DNA from: Tenacibaculum discolor
GTDB taxonomy: Bacteria; Bacteroidota; Bacteroidia; Flavobacteriales; Flavobacteriaceae
Length of the DNA stretch: 64,000 nt
Direction: 5' to 3'
NCBI RefSeq assembly: GCF_003664185.1
Contig: NZ_RCCS01000004.1
Span: 558,001 to 622,000, forward strand
In this document: positions 51,893-60,968 of the stretch, piece by piece
Layout of the letters: every line of letters starts with the position of its first letter
Numbering within the stretch: position 1 is the stretch's first letter
Notes under the pieces: model-generated
The model's input: the letters and a program-made list of their open reading frames with translations, nothing else
Told to the model about the DNA's origin: nothing
The model's database searches: none
Made by a program: the position numbers and the translations under genes

Positions 51893-52564
51893 ATGGTAAA
51901 TTTAAATGAGTATTTAGGTGGAATTGCCACCAGCATCGCAGAAGCACGTTTAATGTCTGATTTGAAATCTTTAGAGATTGCTGAGAAGTTTTCACGTCAT
52001 GAACTCTTGAAACATTTTTCTATCCCTCGTTTTAAAGCACAAAATATTGAACTCACCATTCCTGTGGCGATTGGAGAATTAGAAGAGACTTATGAGGCCG
52101 ATTATGAACCTATTGATAATATTGCTTTCAATTCGCAGACCTATACAATTTTAAAAGATGCTTCAAAAATTACTTCTTTTGACAGAAAAACGTCTACTAT
52201 GCTTCGTTCAATAATAGCACAAAGAACAGATGAACTTGAAAAAAACATAAAAGCAACTGGTGAAATCGACCCTGTATTATCAAGGTTTTCACAACAATTA
52301 TCTGAAGAATTCATCTCTATTTATAATGAAAAAGTAAGTTACGACGTATTAGTTAAAAAACTTAATTCAGAATTAAGACCATCTATTAAAAGTAGGCAGA
52401 TAACTCAAAAAAACACAAAAGTTATTGTAGAAGCTCATAAACTAAACGAAATCAAACCTGAAAATATAGTTCAGATTAAAATGACTTTAAATGAAGAAGG
52501 TATGGAGTGGTATACTTCAGAAAATGAAGATGGTGTAAGAGAAACCAAACTATTACCAGAATAG
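51893..52564 (+). CDS. Unknown protein, probable divergent DUF2589 relative
   Basis: A 223-aa protein starting at ATG 51893 (MVNLNEYLGGIATSIAEARL); 15 further upstream codons in frame pass through the hairpin and are rejected. The start Y-L-G-G-x4-I-x2-A and the later FSIPRFKAQNIELTIPVAI match the layout of the DUF2589 neighbour (YVGGPLQAAIQAQ; TIPSIRIDEVNIDF), so both may share a fold. The rest is helical and charged. No signal peptide. Function unknown. Confidence 0.7.
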   Translation: MVNLNEYLGGIATSIAEARLMSDLKSLEIAEKFSRHELLKHFSIPRFKAQNIELTIPVAIGELEETYEADYEPIDNIAFNSQTYTILKDASKITSFDRKTSTMLRSIIAQRTDELEKNIKATGEIDPVLSRFSQQLSEEFISIYNEKVSYDVLVKKLNSELRPSIKSRQITQKNTKVIVEAHKLNEIKPENIVQIKMTLNEEGMEWYTSENEDGVRETKLLPE

Positions 52565-52566
52565 TT

Positions 52567-53109
52567 ATGAGAAAATCAATTACAAAAATAACCAATCAAC
52601 TCAAAACTCAATTGAATGAAATACATGAGTTGGCGAATCAAATTGAGAAAAAAAATACGCAGAGCACAAAAAATATTCGCGATTGGTTGTTAGCTACAGA
52701 AGAAGTATTAAAAGCACTTAACTTACCAGAATCATCAAAATTTGCAGTTAAAAGAGCCATGTTAAGTTCATTCATTCCAAATAGTAGAAATAAAAAAAAA
52801 GAGATTCTACAATTAGGAGCATCAACATTAACAGAAGCTCAACAAGACTTATGGGAAGTATACACTCCCTATGCTACCATTTTAGATAATTCAACAACCT
52901 TGATAGAGCAACTTTTAGCAGTAATTTACCAAACCAAGCAGTTTAAATACGATACAAATGAAGATTTTACGCAATTTCTAGAACAAGTTTGGAGGTTTTG
53001 CTGCAATCATGAACAACTTAAAGGAATTAGCTCACAAATACTTTCAATGATAAATCAATCAGACGTACTTATTATTATGGCTGAAAAAATAGCAATAGAA
53101 AGTTTATAG
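52567..53109 (+). CDS. Unknown helical protein of the DUF2589 unit
   Basis: A 180-aa protein, almost all helical, with a charged N-terminal coiled-coil-like segment (ITNQLKTQLNEIHELANQIEKKN). No signal peptide or recognised domain. It starts 2 nt after the previous stop, so it belongs to the same operon. Two Cys lie in FCCNHEQ. It may be an assembly or binding partner of the two beta-rich proteins (inference). Confidence 0.7.
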   Translation: MRKSITKITNQLKTQLNEIHELANQIEKKNTQSTKNIRDWLLATEEVLKALNLPESSKFAVKRAMLSSFIPNSRNKKKEILQLGASTLTEAQQDLWEVYTPYATILDNSTTLIEQLLAVIYQTKQFKYDTNEDFTQFLEQVWRFCCNHEQLKGISSQILSMINQSDVLIIMAEKIAIESL

Positions 53110-53139
53110 ATAGTTCGCTATATTTTTTACTTTTACGTT

Positions 53140-53544
53140 ATGAACAAAATTGAACATATTGGTATAGCCGTTAAAGATTTAGAAAAATCTAACTCATTAT
53201 TTGCTTCTCTTTTTGGAGAATCTCATTATAAAATTGAAGAAGTTGCTAGCGAAGGTGTAAAAACTTCATTTTTTAAATCTGGCCCTAATAAAATTGAATT
53301 ATTAGAAGCTACAAAGCCCGAGAGCCCTATAGCAAAGTTTATAGAAAAAAAAGGAGAAGGAATTCATCACATTGCTTTTGCAGTTGATAACATAAAAGAA
53401 GAAATTAAACGTTTACAAGGTGAAGGTTTTACTGTTTTGAATGAAACTCCTAAAAAAGGAGCCGATAATAAACTAGTAGCTTTTTTACATCCTAAAACTA
53501 CCAATGGTGTACTTATTGAGTTATGCCAAGAGATAGAAGAATAG
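53140..53544 (+). CDS. mce: Methylmalonyl-CoA epimerase
   Basis: A 134-aa VOC-fold enzyme with metal ligands in IEHIGIAVKDL, EGIHHIAFAVDN and the final VLIELCQ. It converts (S)- to (R)-methylmalonyl-CoA in propionate metabolism. Length and motifs are exact for the family. The mutase genes are not in the window. Confidence 0.95.
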   Translation: MNKIEHIGIAVKDLEKSNSLFASLFGESHYKIEEVASEGVKTSFFKSGPNKIELLEATKPESPIAKFIEKKGEGIHHIAFAVDNIKEEIKRLQGEGFTVLNETPKKGADNKLVAFLHPKTTNGVLIELCQEIEE

Positions 53545-53602
53545 GAACAGTTTAAAAATTAAATATTTGTATCTTGCAACGCCTTAAAATCAGTATTTAC
53601 TA

Positions 53603-54481
53603 ATGACAACCTCTTTTGATTCTTTTCAAAAACGCCGATTACAATCTTCATACATATCAGTAGTAGTAAGTATTGCTTTAGTACTTTTTATGATTGGTGT
53701 TTTAGGTTTAGTTCTTTTAAAATCAACAAAAGTTGCGAATCACTTTAAGGAAAAAGTAGTTATGACGCTTTTCTTAAAAGATGAAGTAGTTGATAAAAAC
53801 ATTAAAAGTCTTAAGGAATCAATTAAAAAAGAGACGTTTGTTAACAAGGTTGTTTATATTTCTAAAGAAGACGCTGCCAAAGAGTATAAAAAAGATTTAG
53901 GTGAAGATTTTTTACAGTTTTTGGGAGATAATCCCTTAAAAAATGGAATTGACATTTATCTAAAAGCAGATTTTGTGACTCCTGAAAAAATGAGTGAACT
54001 TGAAAAGTCTTTTGATAAAAACAAATTTGTTGCCGAAGTAAGTTATGATAAACCATTGGTTCAATTGCTTACCAAAAACATCCAACGTATTAGTTTTTGG
54101 TTATTGGTGTTAAGTGGTTTTTTCGGATTAGTTGCTATTATTTTAATAAACAGTTCCATCCGATTGTCAATTTACTCAAAACGATTCAACATAAAAACCA
54201 TGCAAATGGTTGGTGCCACTAAGAGCTTTATTCGTAGACCTTTTATTTGGCAAAGCATTAAGCTAGGGTTACTAGGTGCTTTTATAGCAATAAGTGGATT
54301 GGGTATTTTAATTTATTATGTAGATAAATACATCCCTACATTAGAACTACTTACAGACTATGTTGCTTTAGGTTATGTAGCTGGAGGAGTTATACTTGTT
54401 GCTTTTTTTATTACATGGATTAGCACTTTCTTTGCTACACAACGATTCTTAAATTTACAAACCAACGATTTGTACTACTAA
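53603..54481 (+). CDS. ftsX: Cell division protein FtsX
   Basis: A 292-aa permease with one N-terminal TM, an extracytoplasmic domain of about 130 residues and three C-terminal TM helices. SYISVVVSIALVLFMIGVLGLV and RFNIKTMQMVGATKSFIRRPFIWQS are FtsX hallmarks. With FtsE it controls septal peptidoglycan hydrolases. FtsE is not next to it here, as is common in this phylum. Confidence 0.93.
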   Translation: MTTSFDSFQKRRLQSSYISVVVSIALVLFMIGVLGLVLLKSTKVANHFKEKVVMTLFLKDEVVDKNIKSLKESIKKETFVNKVVYISKEDAAKEYKKDLGEDFLQFLGDNPLKNGIDIYLKADFVTPEKMSELEKSFDKNKFVAEVSYDKPLVQLLTKNIQRISFWLLVLSGFFGLVAIILINSSIRLSIYSKRFNIKTMQMVGATKSFIRRPFIWQSIKLGLLGAFIAISGLGILIYYVDKYIPTLELLTDYVALGYVAGGVILVAFFITWISTFFATQRFLNLQTNDLYY

Positions 54482-54488
54482 AATATTT

Positions 54489-54731
54489 ATGAAAAAAGAC
54501 AATTCACCAAAACAAGAATTTCTATTCGGTAAACGAAACTATATTATTATGCTTATTGGTATTGCTGTAATTGCCTTAGGGTTTATTTTAATGGCAGGTG
54601 GCGGTAGTGATGATCCTAATGTATTCAATCCAGAAATATATAGTTGGCTTAGAATTCGTTTAGCTCCTACCTTAGTAATTATCGGATTAGGTATAGAAAT
54701 TTATGCTATTTTTGCCAATCCTAAAAAATAA
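54489..54731 (+). CDS. DUF3098 domain-containing membrane protein
   Basis: An 80-aa protein with two TM helices and the DUF3098 motif FLFGKRNYIIMLIGIAVIALGFILMAGG. It lies between ftsX and uppP, the usual place in Bacteroidota. Function unknown; a link with cell envelope synthesis is suggested by context. Confidence 0.92.
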   Translation: MKKDNSPKQEFLFGKRNYIIMLIGIAVIALGFILMAGGGSDDPNVFNPEIYSWLRIRLAPTLVIIGLGIEIYAIFANPKK

Positions 54732-54733
54732 GC

Positions 54734-55528
54734 ATGGATTTATTAGAAGCAATTATCCTTGGAATTATCCAAGGTCTTACTGAATTTTTACCCGTATCCT
54801 CTAGCGGTCATCTAGAACTAGCTAAAGCTTTATTTGGAGATACTTCTGTACCTCAAGAAAGCCTAACATTTACTGTGGTTTTACATGCTGCAACAGCATT
54901 AAGTACTATTGTAGTATTTAGAAAAGAAATTGCTGAGATTTTTAGAGGTTTATTTCAGTTTAAATGGAATGAGGAAATGCAATTTTCTGTAAAAATCATT
55001 CTTTCTATGATTCCTGCTGTAGTAATTGGGTTGGCCTTTGAAAAAGAATTGGAAAGCTTTTTTGGAGGAAAAGTTTTATTAGTAGGTTTTATGCTTTTAG
55101 TAACTGCTGTGTTACTTTTATTGGCTGATAAAGCTAAGAACACTAACAAAAGTGTTTCTTTTAAAAGTTCAGTAATTATAGGAATCTCTCAAGCAATTGC
55201 CATGTTACCTGGAATTTCACGTTCGGGAGCTACTATTTCAACATCTGTTTTATTAGGTGTAGACCGAACCAAAGCAGCTCGTTTTTCTTTTTTAATGGTG
55301 GTACCTTTAATTTTAGGAAAAGTTGCTAAAGATATTTTAAGTGGAGAAATTAATTTTCAGAGCTCGGAAATTGTTCCTTTATCTGCTGGATTTATTGCAG
55401 CTTTTATCTCGGGATTATTAGCGTGTACTTGGATGATAGCCCTAGTTAAAAAAAGTAAATTATCATATTTCTCATTATACTGTGCTATTGTAGGTTTAAT
55501 TGCCATTGGCTATTCTTTATTTTTCTAG
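54734..55528 (+). CDS. uppP: Undecaprenyl-diphosphatase
   Basis: A 264-aa membrane phosphatase that recycles the lipid carrier for peptidoglycan and surface sugars. The active-site motifs LTEFLPVSSSGHLE and LPGISRSGATIS are present. About eight TM helices. It starts 2 nt after the DUF3098 gene and truB follows directly. Confidence 0.96.
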   Translation: MDLLEAIILGIIQGLTEFLPVSSSGHLELAKALFGDTSVPQESLTFTVVLHAATALSTIVVFRKEIAEIFRGLFQFKWNEEMQFSVKIILSMIPAVVIGLAFEKELESFFGGKVLLVGFMLLVTAVLLLLADKAKNTNKSVSFKSSVIIGISQAIAMLPGISRSGATISTSVLLGVDRTKAARFSFLMVVPLILGKVAKDILSGEINFQSSEIVPLSAGFIAAFISGLLACTWMIALVKKSKLSYFSLYCAIVGLIAIGYSLFF

Positions 55529-56221
55529 ATGACTGCAGAAGATTACAAAAACGGACAGGTTTTATTGATTGATAAACCTTTAGAATGGACTTCTTTTCAA
55601 GTAGTGAATAAGCTACGTTGGCATATCCGTAAACGTTTTGATATTAAAAAAATTAAAGTAGGACATGCTGGAACGCTTGACCCTTTGGCAACTGGTTTGT
55701 TAATTATTTGTACTGGTAAACAAACTAAAAACATCAACGAATATCAGGGACAAGTAAAAGAATATACAGGTACGTTTGTTGTGGGTGCTACAACACCAAG
55801 TTACGATTTAGAAACAGAAATCAACGAAACATTCCCAACAGAACACATAACAGAAGAGTTACTACACAAAACTACAGAGCAGTTTATTGGAAAAATTCAG
55901 CAAAAACCACCTATTTTCTCTGCAATTAAAAAAGATGGAAAACGTTTATATGAATTAGCTCGCAAAGGTGAAACCACTGAAATTAAAGCTCGTGAAGTAG
56001 AAATTAACGAGTTTGAAATCACAAAAATTGATTTACCTAATGTTGAATTCAGAATCGTATGTAGTAAAGGAACTTATATTCGTTCTATAGCCAACGATTA
56101 TGGAGAAGTATTAAACTCTGGAGCACATTTATCAGTTTTAAGAAGAACTAAAATTGGAGATTTTTCAGTTGATAATGCTCTCAGTGTTGATGAGTTTATC
56201 GACTCTTTAGAAATGGAATAA
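55529..56221 (+). CDS. truB: tRNA pseudouridine(55) synthase
   Basis: A 230-aa enzyme making pseudouridine 55 in tRNA. VGHAGTLDPLATGLLIICTGK holds the catalytic Asp; QKPPIFSAIKKDGKRLYELARKGE and CSKGTYIRSIANDYGE are further family blocks. Slightly short because it lacks a C-terminal PUA domain. It starts right after the uppP stop. Confidence 0.96.
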   Translation: MTAEDYKNGQVLLIDKPLEWTSFQVVNKLRWHIRKRFDIKKIKVGHAGTLDPLATGLLIICTGKQTKNINEYQGQVKEYTGTFVVGATTPSYDLETEINETFPTEHITEELLHKTTEQFIGKIQQKPPIFSAIKKDGKRLYELARKGETTEIKAREVEINEFEITKIDLPNVEFRIVCSKGTYIRSIANDYGEVLNSGAHLSVLRRTKIGDFSVDNALSVDEFIDSLEME

Positions 56222-56247
56222 TTTTTGCTTATCAAAGCAAAAATTAT
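56218..56247 (+). terminator. Hairpin at the end of truB
   Basis: A perfect 13-bp stem ataatttttgctt / aagcaaaaattat with a 4-nt loop; it includes the truB stop codon. No T-run follows, so termination may be weak and the next gene may be read through. Confidence 0.5.
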
Positions 56248-56255
56248 CTATTACT

Positions 56256-56792
56256 ATGAAAAAAAAACTACTCCTATTAGTTATCCTATTAACAGCTCAA
56301 TTCACTTTTACTCAAGAAAACTACAAAAAACCTTATTTTACAGGAAGTCTTAGCACAACATTCGCTATAAATGAAGATTATACATTAGATCCTGATGATG
56401 ATGAATCTTTTTTAGAACCTGCTTCTCTTTTAATTCGCCTAGGTGCAGGATATCAACTTCACAGACGTTGGCAAATTGGTATAAATGCTGGTTTTGACCA
56501 TCACTTTAGATTTGGTATCAACGCTATTCCTTTTTACGGTAACTTACGTTATAATATTGTTGAAAAAGACAACGACAATTTTTTTATTGAGTATAGCCAA
56601 GGAAAAATGTGGAGACCTTCTTCTAAATATGAAAATGGTAATTACTACGGATTAGGACTTGGGGTACAAGTAACGGGAGCCAGTAGATGGAATACTATTG
56701 TACGTTTAGACTATCACAGAAAAGCTATTCAAAACTTTGAGAACGGTCATTTAGATAGTGTGTCTATCGGTATTGGATTTTCTTTCTTTTAG
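56256..56792 (+). CDS. Putative outer-membrane beta-barrel protein
   Basis: A 178-aa exported protein (signal MKKKLLLLVILLTAQFTFTQ). The mature part has alternating strands (LLIRLGAGYQLHRRWQIGINAGFDHHF) and ends with SVSIGIGFSFF, the terminal Phe typical of OM barrels. No more specific family can be assigned. Confidence 0.75.
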   Translation: MKKKLLLLVILLTAQFTFTQENYKKPYFTGSLSTTFAINEDYTLDPDDDESFLEPASLLIRLGAGYQLHRRWQIGINAGFDHHFRFGINAIPFYGNLRYNIVEKDNDNFFIEYSQGKMWRPSSKYENGNYYGLGLGVQVTGASRWNTIVRLDYHRKAIQNFENGHLDSVSIGIGFSFF

Positions 56793-56828
56793 AAGAGAAA
56801 ACTCACAATTTTAGTAGTTAAAAATTTA

Positions 56829-57308
56829 TTATAAAAATCGACTATACCAACTTTCCGTAATTGGTACTTCCCAATAGTTTTCTAATTCCACTTTGGTTTG
56901 TACTAAATTATCAAAAACTATTGTTTTTGCTGACACAGACTTCTTTTTAAGCAACTTTTTAAATTCTTTGACGTCTTTGTACTGAATAAATTCTCCTTGC
57001 TTAAAACACACATTCATCTTATCTAACAACTCTACTTCATATTCTTGTTGTAGTTGTAAAATAAATGCTACTTGCTTATCAATATCTGCATTCGTTAATG
57101 TTGAACCTTCTTCCGCAGAAAAGATAATAAAACGACTGTATTTCAGTTCAAAAGAAGCTTTGAAATCAGTATCTTCAGACTTCCACCCATCAACAAAGCC
57201 TTGTAACTTTTCTTTTAGCCCGTCAATTTCTTGCGGATAAAATTTTCGACTTGATGGATATACCCAAACTTTTGCCTCTTCTGATAAACTACTGAATTCT
57301 ACAAACAT
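56829..57308 (-). CDS. Conserved Bacteroidota hypothetical protein
   Basis: A 159-aa cytosolic protein with motifs VWVYPSSRKFYP and the ending WEVPITESWYSRFL. Similar proteins in this group are often named ABC transporter ATPase, but no Walker A or Walker B motif or signature sequence is present, so that name is not supported. Function unknown. Confidence 0.75.
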   Translation of the reverse strand: MFVEFSSLSEEAKVWVYPSSRKFYPQEIDGLKEKLQGFVDGWKSEDTDFKASFELKYSRFIIFSAEEGSTLTNADIDKQVAFILQLQQEYEVELLDKMNVCFKQGEFIQYKDVKEFKKLLKKKSVSAKTIVFDNLVQTKVELENYWEVPITESWYSRFL

Positions 57309-57326
57309 ATTTATTCCTTATGGACG

Positions 57327-57334
57327 CAAAGATA
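57327..57334 (-). promoter_or_regulatory. -7 element upstream of the 159-aa hypothetical gene
   Basis: TATCTTTG followed by CG, 18 nt before the ATG at 57308, between the terminator and the gene. Confidence 0.45.
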
Positions 57335-57342
57335 CAGAAAAC

Positions 57343-57377
57343 AATTCCCCTTTTTGATAAAAACAAAAAGGGGAATT
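57343..57377 (-). terminator. Terminator after the WCGD thioredoxin-like gene
   Basis: Fourteen-bp arms aattcccctttttg / caaaaaggggaatt with a 7-nt loop, 22 nt after the stop on the minus strand. The T-run lies within the arms. Confidence 0.7.
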
Positions 57378-57399
57378 TCTAGCTTTTTTATGCACTATA

Positions 57400-57990
57400 T
57401 TACTGAAGCATTGACACTAAATCTTCTTGTGTATTTTCTCCTTTATTTTTGTTATACCAAACTTGTAAATCTGTTTTAAAGTCAGCATCCAAGCTACCAT
57501 GTTTTTCTTTATAATCAACAACCATTTTAGTTGCTGTGGTAGGTCTTGGTCCCCATGTGTTGATTACTTCGTTCTCCTGATTTAAAGCAATTAACTTAGG
57601 TATTGATCTTCCTCCATTTGTTAAAAATTTATCCATCAACTCTAAATTTTCATCTCGTAAAACTAGTTTTAAATTGATGTTTGGATTCTCTTCTGCTATT
57701 TTATTAATTACAGGTAAGTTTTGTGCTGCATCACCACACCATCCTTCAGTTAATACTAACCAAGTTTGTGGTTCTTTTACATCTTTAATTTTAGCAAGTG
57801 TCTCTTTAGTAAGTTTTACTGTTTTATCTAAACGCTTCATACGTTTATCATTTAACTTACTATAGTTTAATAAATCATCTGATTGATTAGGTCCAGTAGA
57901 TTTTCCTTGCGACAATAAATCACTTACTAAATCTCTATATTCATTATAAGACAGCGCCTTTTCTAAGCTATTTTGAATAATTTTTTTCAT
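57400..57990 (-). CDS. Thioredoxin-like protein (WCGD type), cytosolic
   Basis: A 196-aa thioredoxin-fold protein. The active-site position reads EGWCGDAAQNLPVI with one Cys only, and GRSIPKLIAL provides the cis-Pro. No signal peptide. It resembles the lipoprotein at 20550-21080 in this motif. Without a second Cys it is unlikely to be a general disulfide reductase; the role is unknown. Confidence 0.85.
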   Translation of the reverse strand: MKKIIQNSLEKALSYNEYRDLVSDLLSQGKSTGPNQSDDLLNYSKLNDKRMKRLDKTVKLTKETLAKIKDVKEPQTWLVLTEGWCGDAAQNLPVINKIAEENPNINLKLVLRDENLELMDKFLTNGGRSIPKLIALNQENEVINTWGPRPTTATKMVVDYKEKHGSLDADFKTDLQVWYNKNKGENTQEDLVSMLQ

Positions 57991-58009
57991 CGTAAATATA
58001 TTGTTATTA

Positions 58010-58017
58010 CAAAAGTA
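58010..58017 (-). promoter_or_regulatory. -7 element of the WCGD thioredoxin-like gene
   Basis: TACTTTTG on the minus strand, 20 nt before the ATG at 57990. No TTTG at -33. Confidence 0.4.
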
Positions 58018-58101
58018 TTTTATCTATAGTGAATCCTAGGTAACCTAAGTTACAATTCACTACAAAACTTGAATAACATAGACGAAAACACAAATACAAC
58101 C

Positions 58102-59067
58102 TTACACTTCAGCTGACTCTTGAGCTTTTGCTTGCAAATTGGTAATAATATCTTTAGTCATAGAAGCTAAATCAAACTGATGTCTCCATCCCCAATCTTT
58201 TCTTGCTGCTGAATCATCAATTACTTGAGGCCAACTGTCTGCAATCGCTTGTCTAAAGTCTGGATTATATGTAATGGTAAACTCTGGAATGTATTTTTTA
58301 ATTTCAGTAGCTATTTCAGCTGGTGTAAAACTAATTGCCGCTAAGTTGTATGAAGTTCTTGTTTTAATATTCTCTTCATCTGCTTGCATTAATTGAATAG
58401 TAGCATTGATAGCATCATCCATATACATCATTGGTAAACGTGTATTTTCTGATAAAAAGCACTCAAAAGTTCCTTTTTTCAATGCATCAAAGTAAATATC
58501 AACAGCATAATCAGTCGTTCCTCCACCTGGCAAAGTTTTCCAGCTTATAATTCCTGGATAACGAATGCTTCGTACATCTACCCCATATTTATCGTGGTAA
58601 TAATTACACCAATGCTCTCCTGCTACTTTACTTATTCCATAAACTGTAGAAGGCTCCATAATTGTTTGCTGTGGTGTATTCATTTTTGGTGATGTTGGTC
58701 CAAAAGCAGCCATTGAACTAGGCCAATATATTTTTTGAATATGCTTTTCTCTAGCTAATTCCAATACTGCTAACAACGAAGTCATGTTTAAATCCCAACC
58801 TTTTAATGGATATTTTTCTGCAGTTGCAGATAACATTGCCGCCATTAAATACACTTGGGTTACTTTATATTTTTGAACAACACTTAAAATTTGCTCTTGG
58901 TTGGTAGCATCGATGATTTCAAAAGGTCCAGAACTCATCATTTCTGCATTTCCTTCTCTAATATCGGAAGCTATTACATTATTTGCTCCATAAATAGAAC
59001 GCAATTTTTGGGTTAATTCTGTTCCTATTTGCCCGCAAGCTCCTAAAATTAATATCGTTTCACTCAT
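58102..59067 (-). CDS. L-threonine 3-dehydrogenase, SDR type
   Basis: A 321-aa extended SDR enzyme that oxidises threonine to 2-amino-3-oxobutyrate. LILGACGQIGTELTQKL is the NAD motif, SSMAAFGP carries the catalytic Ser, and STVYGISKVAGEHWCNYY has the Tyr-x3-Lys. RSIRYPGIISWKTLPGGGTTDYAVDIYFDAL is typical of the SDR-type threonine dehydrogenases known from Flavobacterium. A general sugar epimerase role is less likely. Confidence 0.9.
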   Translation of the reverse strand: MSETILILGACGQIGTELTQKLRSIYGANNVIASDIREGNAEMMSSGPFEIIDATNQEQILSVVQKYKVTQVYLMAAMLSATAEKYPLKGWDLNMTSLLAVLELAREKHIQKIYWPSSMAAFGPTSPKMNTPQQTIMEPSTVYGISKVAGEHWCNYYHDKYGVDVRSIRYPGIISWKTLPGGGTTDYAVDIYFDALKKGTFECFLSENTRLPMMYMDDAINATIQLMQADEENIKTRTSYNLAAISFTPAEIATEIKKYIPEFTITYNPDFRQAIADSWPQVIDDSAARKDWGWRHQFDLASMTKDIITNLQAKAQESAEV

Positions 59068-59094
59068 TTTAAATTATTCAAAAATAGATGTTTG

Positions 59095-59123
59095 CAAAGT
59101 TATTAAATTTAAGATTTCGCAAA
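59095..59123 (-). promoter_or_regulatory. Promoter of the threonine dehydrogenase gene
   Basis: TTTG (59123-59120) and TAACTTTG (59102-59095) on the minus strand with a 17-nt spacer, 27 nt before the ATG. The spacer is a little short but acceptable for flavobacteria. Confidence 0.55.
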
Positions 59124-59250
59124 AAGTATTTATTCTTTTTTAACTATCTACAAAAGAGACTGCTAATCTACTGATTTCAAACTTCTAATTTAATTCTACA
59201 AAGAATACCAAGTAAAATATGTACTTTTATCGCTTAATTATTTTATTAAA

Positions 59251-59775
59251 ATGAGTCGTTTTTTATTTGTTATTGCTTCATTCTTTTTTTTAGTTACTTC
59301 TTGTAAAAAAAAGAGTGAACAAAAAGAAGAGTTACCAACTAAAACTGAAATGAATATTTCGGTTAAGCATACTGATTACTCTAAAATAAATGAAAAATAT
59401 ATTGATAAAATCAAACCTTGGAAAGAATATTTTATAGTTGAAGATTTTTTACAAGAGTTACAAAATACAACACCTACTGAGGCTTTAAACAATGCTTTGG
59501 AATTAAAAACACTTACCAAACAATTTAAGGATAGTTTAAATATAGAACCTCTTAAAACACCTGCTTTTAAAGCTCGTATTAATGTTTTTGAAAATGAAAC
59601 TTTACGTTTAGCGGATATGACTTTTATCCCATCGATTTCCGCGAATCAAGTTAACAGTCAGGTTGAAAAAATTATGATGCTTTTTAGTAGTGTTAACGAT
59701 AAGATTAATACTGTTTACACTAAGAAAAAGTTTGATAGCGAAATAAACTTAGATAGTTTATTTAAGAATCAATAG
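59251..59775 (+). CDS. Putative lipoprotein, unknown function
   Basis: A 174-aa protein with lipobox FLVTSC and a very basic mature start (CKKKSEQKEE). The body is helical and charged with no recognised domain. Its 3' end overlaps that of recX by 14 nt. Function unknown. Confidence 0.72.
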   Translation: MSRFLFVIASFFFLVTSCKKKSEQKEELPTKTEMNISVKHTDYSKINEKYIDKIKPWKEYFIVEDFLQELQNTTPTEALNNALELKTLTKQFKDSLNIEPLKTPAFKARINVFENETLRLADMTFIPSISANQVNSQVEKIMMLFSSVNDKINTVYTKKKFDSEINLDSLFKNQ

Positions 59776-60232
59776 TTTTTAAGGCTTCATATATTAAGCT
59801 ACTTTCAAACCCTCTGTATAAAAGATAATCAGCAATCTTCTTTTTTCTTTTAAAGTGATTTGTTTCAGAGACTGACGCATTCTTTTTTTCTACCAAATTA
59901 TATAAGGTTTTGATATACTCCTCTTCGTCGATTTCTTTCAGGGCTGATTTTATATTATAGGCAGAAATATCTCTAAATTTCAATTCTCTAACGATACGAT
60001 CTTTTCCCCATTTTTTAATTCTGAATTTCCCTCTAGCAAAACTTTTTGCAAATCGTTCTTCATTTAAAAAATTATGTTCTAATAAGTGAAGTAAAATATG
60101 CTCTCTTGCTTCTGGAATTAAGTTATAATCTTTAAGTTTTTTCTCTACTTCTTTATGACATCGATCTTGGTAAACACAATACTGCTCAATCTTCCTTTTT
60201 ATTTCTTCAACTGTAAAAACCGGTTTGTTCAT
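59762..60232 (-). CDS. recX: Regulatory protein RecX
   Basis: A 156-aa helical protein that controls RecA filaments. RCHKEVEKKLKDY, FLNEERFAKSFARGKFRIKKWGKDRIVRELKFRDIS and the last repeat RKKKIADYLLYRGFESSLIYEAL are the three-helix repeats of RecX. The Lys/Arg-rich surface fits DNA/RecA binding. recA is not next to it. Confidence 0.92.
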   Translation of the reverse strand: MNKPVFTVEEIKRKIEQYCVYQDRCHKEVEKKLKDYNLIPEAREHILLHLLEHNFLNEERFAKSFARGKFRIKKWGKDRIVRELKFRDISAYNIKSALKEIDEEEYIKTLYNLVEKKNASVSETNHFKRKKKIADYLLYRGFESSLIYEALKTIDS

Positions 60233-60250
60233 AGCACGAAAATATAAATT

Positions 60251-60964
60251 CTATTTCCATTGATTCAAAAAAGAGATTACCTTTTCTTTATAACTAGCAC
60301 CTATTGGAATTTCTATTGAGTTTATTTCAACATCGTTAATTGTAAAAGCAGATATTTTATTCGTATTGATAATATAAGATCTGTGAACTCTTAAAAAATT
60401 ACTATTTAATTTTTCTTCAATATCGCTTATCTTATACTTAGTTACAACACGTTTATCATTAACTGTATGAACTTTTACATAATCTTTTAAGCTCTCTATA
60501 AATAATATATCTCCAATGAAGACTTTGTGGTACTTACTTCCTGATTTCAACAACAAAAACTCTTCTGTGTTTTCACTTTCTTTGGTTATAGACATATCAC
60601 TCTCCTTTATTGACCTCAAAAAACGATCTACAGCCTTAAAAAAACGTTCGAAAGTTATTGGTTTTAACAAGTAGTCTAGCACTTCTAAATCATAACTTTC
60701 AAGGGCGTAATCTCTGTAAGCTGTTGTGAAAATTGTTTTTGGAGGGTTTTTAATTGTTTTTAAAAAGTCTATTCCTGTAATATTTGGCATTTTTATATCT
60801 AAAAACAATAAATCTACTTTTTGAGAACTTATAACTTCAAATGCTTTCAATGCATTATCACAGCTCCCCACTATTTCAAGTGCTGGTATTTTTGAGATGT
60901 GATTTTCAATCAATTCTCTTGCTAAAGGCTCATCATCAACCACTAAACATTTTACTTTCATCAA
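60251..60964 (-). CDS. LytTR-family response regulator
   Basis: A 237-aa regulator. The receiver has CLVVDDEPLARELIENH, the phosphoacceptor Asp in LLFLDIKMPNITGI, and LLKPITFERF. The C-terminal LytTR domain includes FIGDILFIESLKDYVKVHT and NFLRVHRSYIINTNKI. It is the partner of the kinase whose gene ends 4 nt upstream, and may control the divergent receptor gene. Confidence 0.95.
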   Translation of the reverse strand: MMKVKCLVVDDEPLARELIENHISKIPALEIVGSCDNALKAFEVISSQKVDLLFLDIKMPNITGIDFLKTIKNPPKTIFTTAYRDYALESYDLEVLDYLLKPITFERFFKAVDRFLRSIKESDMSITKESENTEEFLLLKSGSKYHKVFIGDILFIESLKDYVKVHTVNDKRVVTKYKISDIEEKLNSNFLRVHRSYIINTNKISAFTINDVEINSIEIPIGASYKEKVISFLNQWK

Positions 60965-60968
60965 CTAT

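Noticed and set aside
56829..57308. ABC transporter ATPase
   Set aside because: No Walker A, Walker B or ABC signature motif is present despite the usual database name.
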